From Butyricimonas sp. Marseille-P3923 (GTDB lineage: Bacteria; Bacteroidota; Bacteroidia; Bacteroidales; Marinifilaceae): a stretch of DNA of 64,000 nucleotides. Within the stretch, counting starts at the first letter, position 1. Each line of letters starts with the position of its first letter. The stretch spans positions 1,178,001 to 1,242,000 of the forward strand of contig NZ_FXXL01000007.1 of the NCBI RefSeq assembly GCF_900184685.1. The letters are read 5' to 3'. Shown piece after piece: positions 28,801 through 37,938 of this stretch. The notes under the pieces were generated by a model, which saw only the letters and a program-made list of their open reading frames with translations, was not told the origin of the DNA and did no database searches. A program made the translations under genes and the position numbers.

Positions 28801-29179
28801 CTAGCAATAAAGATATTACTGCAGCCAATCCAAAAAAGGACAGGAAGCCCAAAAAAGAACTCCACACGTATTCCGCGTTGCTTTCCGAATGATAATACGT
28901 GGTCTCTATCGTATCAATTCTCTGTTTTCTATTCAAAAAAACACTTGCAACCACAACAAGTGGCAAAGTTTGAAAAAGCGTGAACAGGAAAGCATTCATA
29001 TAAGGATAAAAAGAATCTAGATACCTCGCGTTATAAGTATCCATACTTTGATTCAAAACCTGTACATACACGATGCAAATCCATATAAAAAGGAAAAGAA
29101 ATTGCAACAACCGATTTCTCATCAAAATCTTAAAAGTATGAGAAGTAATGATTCTTATATTCTGGAAGTTCATGGTCAT
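25859..29179 (-). CDS. Large ABC-2-type permease with M1-peptidase-like C-terminal domain, catalytic HExxH absent
   Basis: 1106 residues. The first third contains at least six hydrophobic spans (about 20-45, 60-80, 105-130, 140-165, 175-195, 230-285) of the ABC-2 permease type, with the short motif TLFQTLPLVVVASVF. The remaining part carries long beta-rich and helical segments like the aminopeptidase-N domain of Bacteroidota permease/M1-peptidase fusions, but I find no HExxH zinc motif nor GxMEN. Thus the domain is probably a catalytically dead relative. No ATPase gene is next to it. Low GC compared with flanks. Promoter: TAAATTTG at 29219-29212. The ATG at 29173 is an alternative start. Confidence 0.7.
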   Translation of the reverse strand: MTMNFQNIRIITSHTFKILMRNRLLQFLFLFIWICIVYVQVLNQSMDTYNARYLDSFYPYMNAFLFTLFQTLPLVVVASVFLNRKQRIDTIETTYYHSESNAEYVWSSFLGFLSFFGLAAVISLLLGVLVRTSSSHFFFSLLLNCFYLLTLVVPSAVFMIGFSFFISSWVKNQLLCKSILLGYVCLTFYVGDVYKGIFDFWGVTLPGAFSDFVGHPDPGRYLLQRAGWLCLGLAFVQLAVFRFERIPNNPKRFRARNIACVFFILGVIFMLSFLRANYIDHVSRQKYIETYGRYAASLKGTLVSQIIRYAQQGGKMSVNSEFLVRNQSDSDIPELLLYLNPGLHVTSLTSGNEVLSFERENQVVRVKHSLLQGDSLRVYMTYEGQIDENVCYPDISFHEITETGKKAHLACRYGKRYAFLEKDFTLLIPEVLWYPVTVPSVNPHSRFEVSKNFSRYTLRVENPGEKTVISQGERSGVGKDIIFKNEIPLPGISLCMGNYMTKRVEIDSTVYELNILQSHKSLLYSLWNRKKVSPFDMISWVRNKAELTMGKSYPYLRFMLVETPISFTSYFRNERGGSGFVQPELLFFPENGIGRNGSLESMFDMKGFFNSLFFKEEDYVALFSWNQLFGLDRLRGGLRELPMEDVSNNYYIGSLFYNQLGSIISSDYACMDAVINLILQDNSPTRKDGWKKFNSKVEEEAIYYLKEHSLKDAFEDESLRFEALNVLMALKGRELIGLLDARGAVVDSVVAFLVGFQDKYKFKEVDFNVLEHEFKERFGVSWNSLLKPWYEKKGVPRYYIRSWESLRVETSDGDKWRRKFAIFNDSDVDGVVYVKTLRSVIGNAAFFGPVDDRSGAKDKITYKSYEVKANSGIEVVAHEEDNINLKILLLVNIASNLPREVSLGVYNVYCADTLQYVYAIGKDYFMPDSNEIIVDNEDAGFKIVQSASRVRLGDYLHEKSLKPWEKYANFEGFFGINVTDKWKSFFTYNGYGDVVKSYLFKRAGGGKSCLEWSVRLHKEGKYEIFVYITPDVIRDLSEPQNQYYTLVNEENEYSLQLINMRRNGGWYSLGVFHLESGISKVILSDKGIKEQTIVGDAVKWVFKGEK

Positions 29180-29378
29180 TGATATTTAAATAAACGATAA
29201 AACCTCTTTTGCAAATTTAAACAAATAATTCATATTCAAAAATTTCTCTTAAAATAATATAGCTTGAAAAATAAAAAAATCAACAATTATCGAATTTGTA
29301 AGAATTGTCTCTAAAAATCCAAACCTATTCCACTGACAATTCGTCATAATAACAAACAACGGGAAAATAGGTACGCTT

Positions 29379-29412
29379 TTTGTAAAGGGATTAAATATTA
29401 AATGTATATTTG
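29379..29412 (+). promoter_or_regulatory. Promoter of the rsfS-ftsH operon
   Basis: TTTG at 29379-29382 and TATATTTG at 29405-29412 with 22 bases between them, slightly longer than the optimum of about 19-20. The first gene starts 29 bases later. Confidence 0.55.
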
Positions 29413-29441
29413 TACTTTAAATTAGAAATTAGTTATAGAGA

Positions 29442-29798
29442 ATGAGTGGAGCAGAGAAAATAGTTGAACAAGTAATTGAAACATTAAATAAGAACAAGGG
29501 TGTCGATATAGTAAAGATTGATTTAAGAAGAATCGAAAACTGTTTCTGTAGTTTTTTCGTAATATGTCACGGAACTTCCAACACGCACGTGGCGAGCTTG
29601 TCGGATTACGTTCACGATGAAGTCAACGAATACACGGGGGAAAAACCGTTACACGTGGAAGGGGAGCAACAAGCACAATGGGTAGTTCTGGACTATGGAA
29701 ACGTGGTCGTACATATATTTCAAAAAGAACAAAGAGATTATTATCAACTCGAAGACTTTTGGGTGGATGCAGAAATAACCAGAATAGAAGAAAATTAA
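29442..29798 (+). CDS. rsfS: Ribosome silencing factor RsfS
   Basis: 118 residues, typical length. Motifs VDIVKIDLRRIENCFCSFFVICHGTSNTHV and WVVLDYGNVVVHIFQ are diagnostic. RsfS binds ribosomal protein uL14 and blocks subunit joining in starvation. It is the first gene of a rightward operon; ftsH begins 8 bases after its stop. Confidence 0.95.
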   Translation: MSGAEKIVEQVIETLNKNKGVDIVKIDLRRIENCFCSFFVICHGTSNTHVASLSDYVHDEVNEYTGEKPLHVEGEQQAQWVVLDYGNVVVHIFQKEQRDYYQLEDFWVDAEITRIEEN

Positions 29799-29806
29799 TA
29801 CACGAT

Positions 29807-31780
29807 ATGGCAGAAAACAACAAACACGATAACTTTGATTTTCCCCCGGTCGGGAGGAAGAACAACAGGAACCAGAGATTCGGCGGCTACTGGACCTATA
29901 TTATTATTGCCGCCATTCTTATAGGCTACCAATTTTTCAGTATGCCGACAAACCCGGAACGTATCTCGTGGCAGGAATTTAAAACCAATATTCTCGCCAA
30001 GGACGAGGTGAAAGAAATTCTTATCGTCCGCAACGGGGGAAAGGCAAATATCTTCCTGAAACCGGAGAAGATAGAAACTCACGATAAATTAGTTTCCAAG
30101 GGATTTAATCAAAAAAGTACGGGACCACAATACTACGTACCTTTCGGGACATTGGAGCAATTCGAAAAGAATCTGGAAGAAGCACAAAAGGAATACCCGG
30201 AAACCGCAGACATACATGTCGATTACGGCGACGAGTACAACTGGTGGGCAGACATCATATCCATCATCCTGCCCTTGGCTCTATTTGTAGGTATTTGGGT
30301 ATTCTTCATGCGCCGGATGAGTAAAAACGCCGGCGGCGGCGGTGGCGGCGGTATCTTCAACGTGGGAAAATCCAACGCCAAACTGTTTGACAAGGAATCC
30401 AATATCAAGATCACGTTCAAAGACGTGGCAGGATTAGCCGAGGCGAAACAAGAGGTGGAAGAAATCGTGTCATTCCTCAAATCACCGGATAAATACACGA
30501 AGCTGGGAGGTAAAATACCCAAGGGAGCCTTACTCGTGGGTCCCCCGGGAACGGGAAAAACCTTAATGGCAAAGGCGATGGCGGGAGAAGCCAACGTACC
30601 GTTCTTCTCCATGTCGGGATCGGACTTCGTGGAAATGTTCGTCGGGGTCGGGGCATCCCGCGTACGCGACTTGTTCAAGCAAGCGAAATCGAAAGCCCCG
30701 TGTATCATATTCATCGACGAGATCGACGCCATCGGTCGCGCCCGGGGCAAAAACCCGAACATGGGTTCCAACGACGAACGCGAGAACACGTTGAACCAGT
30801 TGTTGACTGAAATGGACGGCTTCGAAACCAATTCGGGCGTTATCATTCTGGCTGCCACCAACCGGGCGGATATTCTGGACAGCGCGTTATTGCGTGCCGG
30901 ACGTTTCGACCGTCAGATATACGTGGATCTCCCCGAATTGAAAGACCGGGAAGATATTTTCAAGGTACACTTGAAACCGTTGAAACTTGCAGAGGATATC
31001 GATTACAGCTTCCTCGCGAAACAAACACCCGGGTTCTCGGGTGCGGATATTGCCAACGTGGCGAACGAGGCAGCACTGATCGCCGCCCGTAAAAACAAAT
31101 CGGCAGTGGAAAAACAAGACTTTCTCGATGCCATCGACCGTATCGTGGGAGGACTCGAGAACCGGAGCAAGGTAATCAAACCGGGCGAGAGAAAAACCAT
31201 CGCTTATCACGAGGCGGGACACGCTACCGTATCGTGGTTGCTCCGACACGCTCACCCGCTGTTGAAAGTGACTATCGTACCGCGAGGCAAAGCCTTGGGT
31301 GCGGCGTGGTATCTGCCGCAAGAACGCCAGATCACCACGAAAGACCAATTACTCGACCAAATGGTTTCCGTGTTGGGCGGACGTGCCGCGGAAGAAATTG
31401 TCTTCGGCGAAATATCCACGGGTGCGCAGAACGACTTGGAACGTGCCACGAAACAGGCCTATGCCATGGTATCCATCTACGGTATGAGCGATAAAGTGGG
31501 AATGTTGAGTTATTACGATTCCACCGGACAAAGTGATTTCAACTTCACGAAACCTTACTCGGAAAAAACGGCGGAGATTATCGACGAAGAAGTGAAAGCG
31601 ATGGTTTCAGCCGCATACGAACGGGCAAAACAACTATTGAGTGAACATAGAGACCAGCACCGCCAAGTTGCCGAACTCTTGATCGAGAGAGAGGTAATCT
31701 TCAGCGATGATCTGGAAAGAATACTCGGGAAACGTCCTTGGACAGAAGACGGGGAAACCATTCAACCCGAAGAATTATAA
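29807..31780 (+). CDS. ftsH: ATP-dependent zinc metalloprotease FtsH
   Basis: 657 residues from ATG 29807; an in-frame longer reading from 29678 overlaps rsfS and is rejected. Two N-terminal membrane spans surround a periplasmic segment, then a Gly-rich linker, AAA+ domain with Walker A GPPGTGKT (245-252), Walker [12 protein letters not shown] and second-region-of-homology [21 protein letters not shown], and peptidase site H468-EAG-H472. It degrades membrane and regulatory proteins. The operon order rsfS-ftsH-cdsA is conserved in Bacteroidota. Confidence 0.97.
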   Translation: MAENNKHDNFDFPPVGRKNNRNQRFGGYWTYIIIAAILIGYQFFSMPTNPERISWQEFKTNILAKDEVKEILIVRNGGKANIFLKPEKIETHDKLVSKGFNQKSTGPQYYVPFGTLEQFEKNLEEAQKEYPETADIHVDYGDEYNWWADIISIILPLALFVGIWVFFMRRMSKNAGGGGGGGIFNVGKSNAKLFDKESNIKITFKDVAGLAEAKQEVEEIVSFLKSPDKYTKLGGKIPKGALLVGPPGTGKTLMAKAMAGEANVPFFSMSGSDFVEMFVGVGASRVRDLFKQAKSKAPCIIFIDEIDAIGRARGKNPNMGSNDERENTLNQLLTEMDGFETNSGVIILAATNRADILDSALLRAGRFDRQIYVDLPELKDREDIFKVHLKPLKLAEDIDYSFLAKQTPGFSGADIANVANEAALIAARKNKSAVEKQDFLDAIDRIVGGLENRSKVIKPGERKTIAYHEAGHATVSWLLRHAHPLLKVTIVPRGKALGAAWYLPQERQITTKDQLLDQMVSVLGGRAAEEIVFGEISTGAQNDLERATKQAYAMVSIYGMSDKVGMLSYYDSTGQSDFNFTKPYSEKTAEIIDEEVKAMVSAAYERAKQLLSEHRDQHRQVAELLIEREVIFSDDLERILGKRPWTEDGETIQPEEL

Positions 31781-31836
31781 GAACGAAGGGCTATTCCCGA
31801 CAGGATAAAAACAGTATAAACTAAAAAACGAAAGTT

Positions 31837-32046
31837 ATGGAAAATTGGGTATCTGTTTTCTCGACAACCGAAGAATTCGTCGCTGAACGAATCAAGGAAG
31901 TGTTAACCGACTCGGGAATCCCTGCCGTAGTTCTGAATCAACGGGATTCTTCTTACAAAACATTCGGCGATATCAACGTCATGGTAAACAAAGAAGACCG
32001 GGAAAAAGCCGAGCAAGTTATAAAAGCATACAATGATCGTGAGTAA
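31837..32046 (+). CDS. DUF2007 domain protein
   Basis: 69 residues. The single domain (VSVFSTTEEFVAERIKEVLTDSGI ... INVMVNKEDREKAEQVIKAYN) is the DUF2007/putative signal-transducing fold. No membrane span. It overlaps the following cdsA gene by 14 bases, indicating translational coupling. Confidence 0.9.
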   Translation: MENWVSVFSTTEEFVAERIKEVLTDSGIPAVVLNQRDSSYKTFGDINVMVNKEDREKAEQVIKAYNDRE

Positions 32047-32851
32047 TTTCTTAAAAAGGGCAATCAGCGGATTGCTGTTTGTCGTGGTACTAACAGGGTG
32101 TATTTTCATACACCCCATTTGTTTTTACGTACTGTTCTTTATCATCAACATTCTGGGACTTCTTGAGTTCGGCCGTATGGCACGACACATGAACATCCAC
32201 GTCAACCTCTTTTTCTGTATCGTGTGCGGAAGCGTGCTATTCACCGCGGGATTCCTGCATAACTACATCGGTTACAAAGACGGTTACCTCTATTTCTTCA
32301 TACTGACATTTATTATGGCTATCCGCGAGCTCTATCGCAAAAAGGGAAACGGATTCCAGAACATCGCGTTCTCCTATTATGCCCTCCTGTACATCAGCCT
32401 GCCTTTTACCTTATTGATATACTTGCCTTACATGTCAAACTCGGGACAATGGATGCCGGAAATCATCTTTTTCCCCTTCCTGCTCGTGTGGGTAAACGAC
32501 ACGTTTGCCTACCTTTCCGGTTCTTTACTCGGCAAGCATAAACTTTTTCCCCGGATATCCCCGAAGAAATCTTGGGAAGGAGCCATCGGCGGCGGGCTGA
32601 TGACCATTATTGTCGGGCTGTGCGTGGCTCCGTATATCGAGGGATACCGCGTTTTCGACACGGCAGTCATCTCCTGCATCGTGGTGGTATTCGCCATTTA
32701 CGGCGACTTACTGGAATCCATGTTCAAACGTAGTATTGAAATCAAGGACTCCGGCAATATTCTGCCCGGGCACGGGGGAATCCTCGACAGATTCGACGCT
32801 GTCATATTTACAATCCCCGCTATTTTTGTATATATGGAATTCATGTATTAA
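32033..32851 (+). CDS. cdsA: Phosphatidate cytidylyltransferase (CDP-diacylglycerol synthase)
   Basis: 272 residues with about eight membrane spans. The family signature is present (SPKKSWEGAIGGG; then GNILPGHGGILDRFDAVIF). It activates phosphatidate to CDP-diacylglycerol for phospholipid synthesis. The next gene, psd, consumes a later product of the same pathway, so the operon couples lipid precursor and phosphatidylethanolamine formation. The start overlaps the DUF2007 gene. Confidence 0.95.
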   Translation: MIVSNFLKRAISGLLFVVVLTGCIFIHPICFYVLFFIINILGLLEFGRMARHMNIHVNLFFCIVCGSVLFTAGFLHNYIGYKDGYLYFFILTFIMAIRELYRKKGNGFQNIAFSYYALLYISLPFTLLIYLPYMSNSGQWMPEIIFFPFLLVWVNDTFAYLSGSLLGKHKLFPRISPKKSWEGAIGGGLMTIIVGLCVAPYIEGYRVFDTAVISCIVVVFAIYGDLLESMFKRSIEIKDSGNILPGHGGILDRFDAVIFTIPAIFVYMEFMY

Positions 32852-32887
32852 CTTTGCCCGCTGTTTTAATAACGTAACGAAAAGAAT

Positions 32888-33559
32888 ATGAAGATACATA
32901 AAGCAGGTCATTCACTGTTAATTAAAGCATTTGTAATTATCGCCATTATCAACGTACTTGTCTACGTTTTCTCTCCCGGTATCATTGTTTTCAGGGCTGT
33001 GCTCGTTGTCAGTGCTATCTGCTACCTCCTGATGGTAAACTTTTTCCGTTTCCCGAACAGGCACATCGCGCCGGACGATATCACTATCCTCGCCCCTGCT
33101 GACGGGAAAATCGTGGTTATAGAGGAAACATACGAACCGGAGTACTTGAAAAAACAATGTATACAGGTATCCATATTCATGAATATCTTTAACGTACACA
33201 TCAATTGGTTCCCTATCAACGGAATCATCAAATATTTCAAATACCATCAAGGAAGATACATGGCAGCCTACCTGCCCAAGTCCTCCACGGAGAATGAAAG
33301 AACCACTATCGCCATAGAAGCCCGTGACGGGCGGGACATCGTCATGCGCCAAATCGCCGGGGCTATGGCAAAACGTATCGTATCTTACGCTCCCGTGGGC
33401 GGAGAAGCACGTCAAGACGAACACGCCGGATTCATCAAATTCGGTTCCCGTGTTGACCTATACTTGCCGCTAGGGACTAAAATAGACGTGAAGCTGGGAC
33501 AAAAAGTGACCGGTTCACAAACACTTATCGGAACATTTAAAGAACCTGAGTCCAAGTGA
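32888..33559 (+). CDS. psd: Phosphatidylserine decarboxylase, short (archaeal-type) proenzyme
   Basis: 223 residues. One or two N-terminal membrane spans (about 11-50), then the decarboxylase domain; autocatalytic cleavage is expected between G186 and S187 in KFGSRVD, generating the pyruvoyl group. SIFMNIFNVHINWFPI is the other family motif. It converts phosphatidylserine to phosphatidylethanolamine. Follows cdsA by 36 bases and precedes panB. Confidence 0.95.
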   Translation: MKIHKAGHSLLIKAFVIIAIINVLVYVFSPGIIVFRAVLVVSAICYLLMVNFFRFPNRHIAPDDITILAPADGKIVVIEETYEPEYLKKQCIQVSIFMNIFNVHINWFPINGIIKYFKYHQGRYMAAYLPKSSTENERTTIAIEARDGRDIVMRQIAGAMAKRIVSYAPVGGEARQDEHAGFIKFGSRVDLYLPLGTKIDVKLGQKVTGSQTLIGTFKEPESK

Positions 33560-33590
33560 TCCGTTCACCGGCTCGTAAAAAATCAGTACT

Positions 33591-34406
33591 ATGTCTGTTC
33601 AAAAGAAAGTAAAAAGAGTAACCACCCACGTGTTGTCGGAAATGAAACTAAAGGGTGAAAAAATAAGTATGCTTACCGCTTATGACTATTCCATGGCAAA
33701 GATTATCGACAATGCCGGAATAGATGTTATACTCGTGGGTGACTCCGCGTCCAACGTTATGGCAGGACACGAAACCACCCTGCCGATCACGCTCGACCAG
33801 ATGATATATCACGGTGCTTCCGTGGTTCGGGGCGTGGAACGCGCCTTGGTTGTCGTGGATTTGCCTTTCGGCAGTTACCAAGGGAACAGCAAGGAAGCCC
33901 TTTGCTCGGCTATCCGCATCATGAAAGAAACAAGCGCCGACGCCGTGAAACTGGAAGGTGGAAAAGAAATCCTCGAATCGGTTTCACGCATTCTCTCTGC
34001 CGGAATCCCTGTCATGGGACACCTCGGGCTTACCCCGCAGAGTATCCATAAATTCGGTACTTACGTTGTACGAGCACAGGAAGAGGAAGAAGCCAAGAAA
34101 CTAATCGAAGACGCCCACGCTTTGGAAGAAGCCGGTTGCTTCGGCATCGTTCTGGAGAAGATTCCGGCAAAACTAGCCGCACAAGTGGCACAAGAAGTAA
34201 GCATACCCATTATCGGTATCGGTGCCGGCGGCGGCGTGGACGGTCAGGTACTCGTGATTCACGACATGCTGGGAATCAATCAGGAATTTTCACCCCGGTT
34301 CCTGCGCCGCTATCACAACTTGTACGCGGAAATGACGGGAGCTGTCAGCAACTACATCAACGACGTGAAGAGCCGCAACTTCCCGAACGAGAGAGAACAA
34401 TATTAG
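33591..34406 (+). CDS. panB: 3-methyl-2-oxobutanoate hydroxymethyltransferase
   Basis: 271 residues, full length. Motifs [47 protein letters not shown] and [17 protein letters not shown]. It makes ketopantoate, the first committed step to pantothenate and coenzyme A. Starts 31 bases after psd, so it may be read from the same transcript. Confidence 0.97.
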   Translation: MSVQKKVKRVTTHVLSEMKLKGEKISMLTAYDYSMAKIIDNAGIDVILVGDSASNVMAGHETTLPITLDQMIYHGASVVRGVERALVVVDLPFGSYQGNSKEALCSAIRIMKETSADAVKLEGGKEILESVSRILSAGIPVMGHLGLTPQSIHKFGTYVVRAQEEEEAKKLIEDAHALEEAGCFGIVLEKIPAKLAAQVAQEVSIPIIGIGAGGGVDGQVLVIHDMLGINQEFSPRFLRRYHNLYAEMTGAVSNYINDVKSRNFPNEREQY

Positions 34407-34409
34407 AAT

Positions 34410-34491
34410 TTTAGATTTATGATTGACGATTTTAGATTGAAATCATCAATCACAAACCGTGAATCATAAATCATAAATCGTAAATCATAAA
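34410..34491. repeat. TTTATGATT-type iterated-arm element (copy 2)
   Basis: Left arm TTTTAGATT TATGATT GACGATT TTAGATT, a short centre, and right arm GTGAATCATAAATCATAAATC GTAAATCATAAAT with inverted units. It fills the whole gap between panB and the RluA-type gene. Confidence 0.7.
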
Positions 34492-34496
34492 TAAAC

Positions 34497-35192
34497 ATGA
34501 GGGATTTGGAGATTTTATACGAAGACAATCACATCATAGCCGTGAACAAGCGGGTATCGGATATCGTGCAGGAAGATAAAACGGGTGATGAGCCGCTAAG
34601 CGAACGGGTAAAAGCCTACATCAAGGAGAAATACAACAAGCCCGGTGATGTGTACTTGGGTATTCCCCACCGCGTGGATCGCCCGGTGAGCGGTGTCGTA
34701 TTATTCGCCAAAACCAGCAAAGCATTGGTTCGTCTGAACAAGATGTTTCAAGAACACGATCAGGAAATCACCAAAATCTATTGGGCTATCGTGGGGAATC
34801 TTCCCGACGAAGACCATGCCCGATTGACTCACTACCTGACGCGTGATCCCGAGAAGAATAAATCATACGCTTACAACAAACCCAAGAGTGGAGCGAAAGA
34901 AGCTATTCTGGAATATACCCTGCTGGGAGCCGGACAACGTTATTACCTGTTGGAAGTGAAGCTGTGCACGGGACGTCATCACCAGATCCGTTGCCAATTG
35001 GCAAAGATCGGATGCCCCATCAAAGGCGACTTGAAATACGGTTTCCCCCGTTCCAACGAGGGAGGAGGTATCAGCCTTCATGCCCGTTCCATCACGTTCA
35101 TGCACCCGGTGAAGCAGGAGATGGTGACCGTCACCGCTCCCCCGCCATTGAACGACACGTTGTGGCGCTTCTTTTACGAGAACTTGAAGTAA
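34497..35192 (+). CDS. RluA-family pseudouridine synthase
   Basis: 231 residues. The catalytic aspartate is D61 in GIPHRVDRPVSGVVLFAK; other motifs are KIYWAIVGN and LCTGRHHQIRCQLA. The N-terminal S4 domain of RluD-type enzymes is absent, so it resembles the small RluA/TruC group. The RNA target is unknown. Last gene of the rsfS-to-rluA run; separated from panB by the repeat element. Confidence 0.93.
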   Translation: MRDLEILYEDNHIIAVNKRVSDIVQEDKTGDEPLSERVKAYIKEKYNKPGDVYLGIPHRVDRPVSGVVLFAKTSKALVRLNKMFQEHDQEITKIYWAIVGNLPDEDHARLTHYLTRDPEKNKSYAYNKPKSGAKEAILEYTLLGAGQRYYLLEVKLCTGRHHQIRCQLAKIGCPIKGDLKYGFPRSNEGGGISLHARSITFMHPVKQEMVTVTAPPPLNDTLWRFFYENLK

Positions 35193-35194
35193 TT

Positions 35195-35231
35195 AAAAAA
35201 AGACAAGGCTGCCGGGTAATTCCAGACAGCC
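35195..35231 (-). terminator. Intrinsic terminator of the metalloprotease locus
   Basis: On the minus strand GGCTGTCTGG - AATTA - CCCGGCAGCC (35231-35207) is followed by TTGTCTTTTTTT. It would end the leftward operon whose last stop is at 35264; the convergent rightward gene ends at 35192. Confidence 0.75.
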
Positions 35232-35263
35232 TCGCTCCATCATCCAGTAGTACAAACTTAGGG

Positions 35264-37897
35264 TTATTTACTATCCTTCAATGCTTTATTCAACTTCATC
35301 AACATGGATTGATAATGCACTTTCGTGTCGCCCGTTGCCCCGGCAACTTTAGAAGACAACAAACGCTGTGCTTTCAACGCCATATCCTGTATGTAGGTCT
35401 GTGAATTATCAATCTCACCGACCGTAACCCGCCTTTGGAAACCATAACCGTAGCCGAACTCGTTCAGAGTCATTTGCCGTGCCACGTAGCCAACCCCGTG
35501 TTCTTCTTCCAACTGACGGAATTGATCTATATACTTGTGAATAAACCCGCTTTCATCCAACCCGTAAGCGGCAATCTCCTCCACCGAAGGCACATAAGCC
35601 GCATCCGTCAACATCCGTAATGCACCGCCTCCGGCATCTTTAAACGCACTGCTGGATACATCCACGATAAAACGTTGCAACATCTTGTCACCTTCCGTCA
35701 ATTTCCGTCCCTTGATCGTGCTGTCGAAAGCCTCGTTATACAAATCTGTCAAGTATTCCTGCACCGTGTAAGGATTCGATGACAAATGAGCGGACAAAAG
35801 TATATTTCCGGTCAGGCGTTCCAACTGATCCAGAAGCCTCTTTTGCAACACGGGCGTCATATCGACAGCCATGCTGAAATTCTTCGTCAACTCCTTGTTA
35901 TTTAGCCAATCGGCAGATTTGAACTCCTTCAATATCCATGCCAGCGAAGCCTTTTGCACGTTCTTCGGCACGGACACGTGACGTTGTCCTCGCGTACCGT
36001 CTTTCACTTCCGTCAAGTAAATCCCTCCCACGTTGTACATCACGTTCATAAGATAACGGTAATATTGATTCGCGATTTGCTTGTACAATTGTTCGCGATG
36101 AGTGAAATCGGTATCGTCGGTTACCCAATCATTCATGTTGGCAAGAATATATTTCAAGTTCTTGATACCGTATTCTCCGGCTTTCATCGGGTCGTCACCC
36201 AAATCTTCCTCAATGGCACTCGGGTCATAGCGGGAATAGATCTGCTGCCTACCGTAACGATAACGGGGATCTCCTGCTTTCTCGTCCACCCAACCTTCCA
36301 AGATTTCTTGCTCGTCCCACTCGTTCCCGGCATCCAATAAAGGCTGATAACTCCACTTCACGAGGAAATAATCGTAAATTCCCAAGTCGGGCGGAGTCAG
36401 ACGCACTCCCTTGTCACCCGGTTGCGCCACGTAATTGAAACGGGCGTAATCCATAATACAAGGCGTAGTCCCGTAAGTATTCGTGAAAGAAGCGGAACGC
36501 AAAGAATCCACCGCGTAAGAAGCCGATGCCGCCATATTGTGCATGAACCCCAGACAGTGTCCCACCTCGTGAGCCACCACGTAAGCGATAGACTCCTTCA
36601 CGATATTATCCGGCATCTTCTTTGCCCGTACCGAAGGGTCGATTTGTGCCGTCTGCACGAAACGCCAGTTATTAATCAGACGAATCACGTCATTGTAAAC
36701 CAACACGGAAGCGTTGATAATCTCCCCGGTTGTCGGGTCTACCCAAGAGGGACCCATCGCGTTAGCGGTCGAGGAAGGCAAATAGCGGATACAGGAGTAC
36801 TTCAGGTTATCCGGATCGAACTCCGGATCATCAGCCGGGAAATCACGTACCTGCACGGCATTCTTGAAACCGATCTTCTCGAAAGCAGCATTCCAACGCA
36901 AAGTACCTTCCTTGATCGGCTGTTTCCACAATTCCGGGAAAGCATCATCAATATAGAACACGATAGGTTTCACCGGTTCCACCAGTTCCCCCCTTCTGTA
37001 AGCGGCAACATCTTTCGGTTCCAAACGCCAACGATTGGCAAGCGTGTAGTTTTGTATACCGTCTTTCTCCGTGGAAACGTGTTGTTTACTCGTCACGAAT
37101 ATCCCCACGCGGGAGTCAGAAATACGAGGACGCATTTTCTCCTCCGGCAATAAAAGTAACGAACGGGTTACGGTTGCCGTCAATGGCATATTGTCCAATA
37201 TCGAGAAAGCCATGAACTTCAACGACATTTTATAGGACAGCATGGACTTCACCGTCAGGTTATCATCAAACGCCTTGATTTCTCCCAAGGCTGACCCGTC
37301 TTTATTGAAACTGGTCACCACTTGAATCAATCCCATGATAGAAGTCGGCAGGAAAGCAAACTCCTTCATATCCGTGGTAAACATCGGGGTCACGTCAATC
37401 ACGACTGCCGTACTGTCACCATTATAGGCTGCTATCTTGTAAGAATAGAGAATTGCATCCATGAAATTCTTATCTATCGCCTTGCGCAAAGACGGCTCAT
37501 TCGGGTTCGACGTCACGTAAGCATTCACCTCGTTGAGGTAGATCGTGCTGTCGATCTTCGTGAACTTGATATGCAGCGGATCATTCTGTTTGTATCCCAC
37601 GTCACAGAAATCGTTACTGGACGTCGATGTCAACGTGGAAGCCAGCAACATTTCCCGCCCGAGATACTTCGTCGGAATCTCGAAATACAATTTGCCGTCC
37701 ACCTTGTGAAGCGTGATAAAATTACTCTTCACGGTTTCACACGACTTCTTTTTAAACAATTTGTCATAAGCACTCTTTTTCTCCGGTGCTTTGACCTCCG
37801 TCGTTTTACCTTTTTTCTTACGACCGGAAGCGTACGTTTCCCGCGTGCATGGTAACACCAGAAGCCCTACCAGCAATACTAACATCCATTTTTTCAT
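35264..37897 (-). CDS. Secreted zinc-dependent metalloprotease (DUF5117/DUF4953 type metzincin)
   Basis: 877 residues from ATG 37897; MKKWMLVLLVGLLVLPC gives the signal peptide, whereas the frame from 38011 has no such start. Zinc-binding H443-EVG-H447 with the third ligand in CLGFMHN (HExxHxxGxxH) and a downstream IMDYARFN Met-turn place it in the metzincin-like DUF5117/DUF4953/DUF5118 group of large Bacteroidota metalloproteases. It is the last gene of a SusCD locus, 41 bases after a lipoprotein gene. The signal and family suggest action in the periplasm or at the surface on protein or peptide substrates, which hints at what the locus imports. Confidence 0.9.
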   Translation of the reverse strand: MKKWMLVLLVGLLVLPCTRETYASGRKKKGKTTEVKAPEKKSAYDKLFKKKSCETVKSNFITLHKVDGKLYFEIPTKYLGREMLLASTLTSTSSNDFCDVGYKQNDPLHIKFTKIDSTIYLNEVNAYVTSNPNEPSLRKAIDKNFMDAILYSYKIAAYNGDSTAVVIDVTPMFTTDMKEFAFLPTSIMGLIQVVTSFNKDGSALGEIKAFDDNLTVKSMLSYKMSLKFMAFSILDNMPLTATVTRSLLLLPEEKMRPRISDSRVGIFVTSKQHVSTEKDGIQNYTLANRWRLEPKDVAAYRRGELVEPVKPIVFYIDDAFPELWKQPIKEGTLRWNAAFEKIGFKNAVQVRDFPADDPEFDPDNLKYSCIRYLPSSTANAMGPSWVDPTTGEIINASVLVYNDVIRLINNWRFVQTAQIDPSVRAKKMPDNIVKESIAYVVAHEVGHCLGFMHNMAASASYAVDSLRSASFTNTYGTTPCIMDYARFNYVAQPGDKGVRLTPPDLGIYDYFLVKWSYQPLLDAGNEWDEQEILEGWVDEKAGDPRYRYGRQQIYSRYDPSAIEEDLGDDPMKAGEYGIKNLKYILANMNDWVTDDTDFTHREQLYKQIANQYYRYLMNVMYNVGGIYLTEVKDGTRGQRHVSVPKNVQKASLAWILKEFKSADWLNNKELTKNFSMAVDMTPVLQKRLLDQLERLTGNILLSAHLSSNPYTVQEYLTDLYNEAFDSTIKGRKLTEGDKMLQRFIVDVSSSAFKDAGGGALRMLTDAAYVPSVEEIAAYGLDESGFIHKYIDQFRQLEEEHGVGYVARQMTLNEFGYGYGFQRRVTVGEIDNSQTYIQDMALKAQRLLSSKVAGATGDTKVHYQSMLMKLNKALKDSK

Positions 37898-37938
37898 ACT
37901 TTTCATTTTTATAGTAAGACATTGAAAAATCTTCTCTT

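Noticed and set aside
29678-29806. Longer ftsH frame from 29678
   Set aside because: It overlaps rsfS and lacks a ribosome-binding site; MAENNKHD at 29807 gives the normal FtsH start 8 bases after rsfS.
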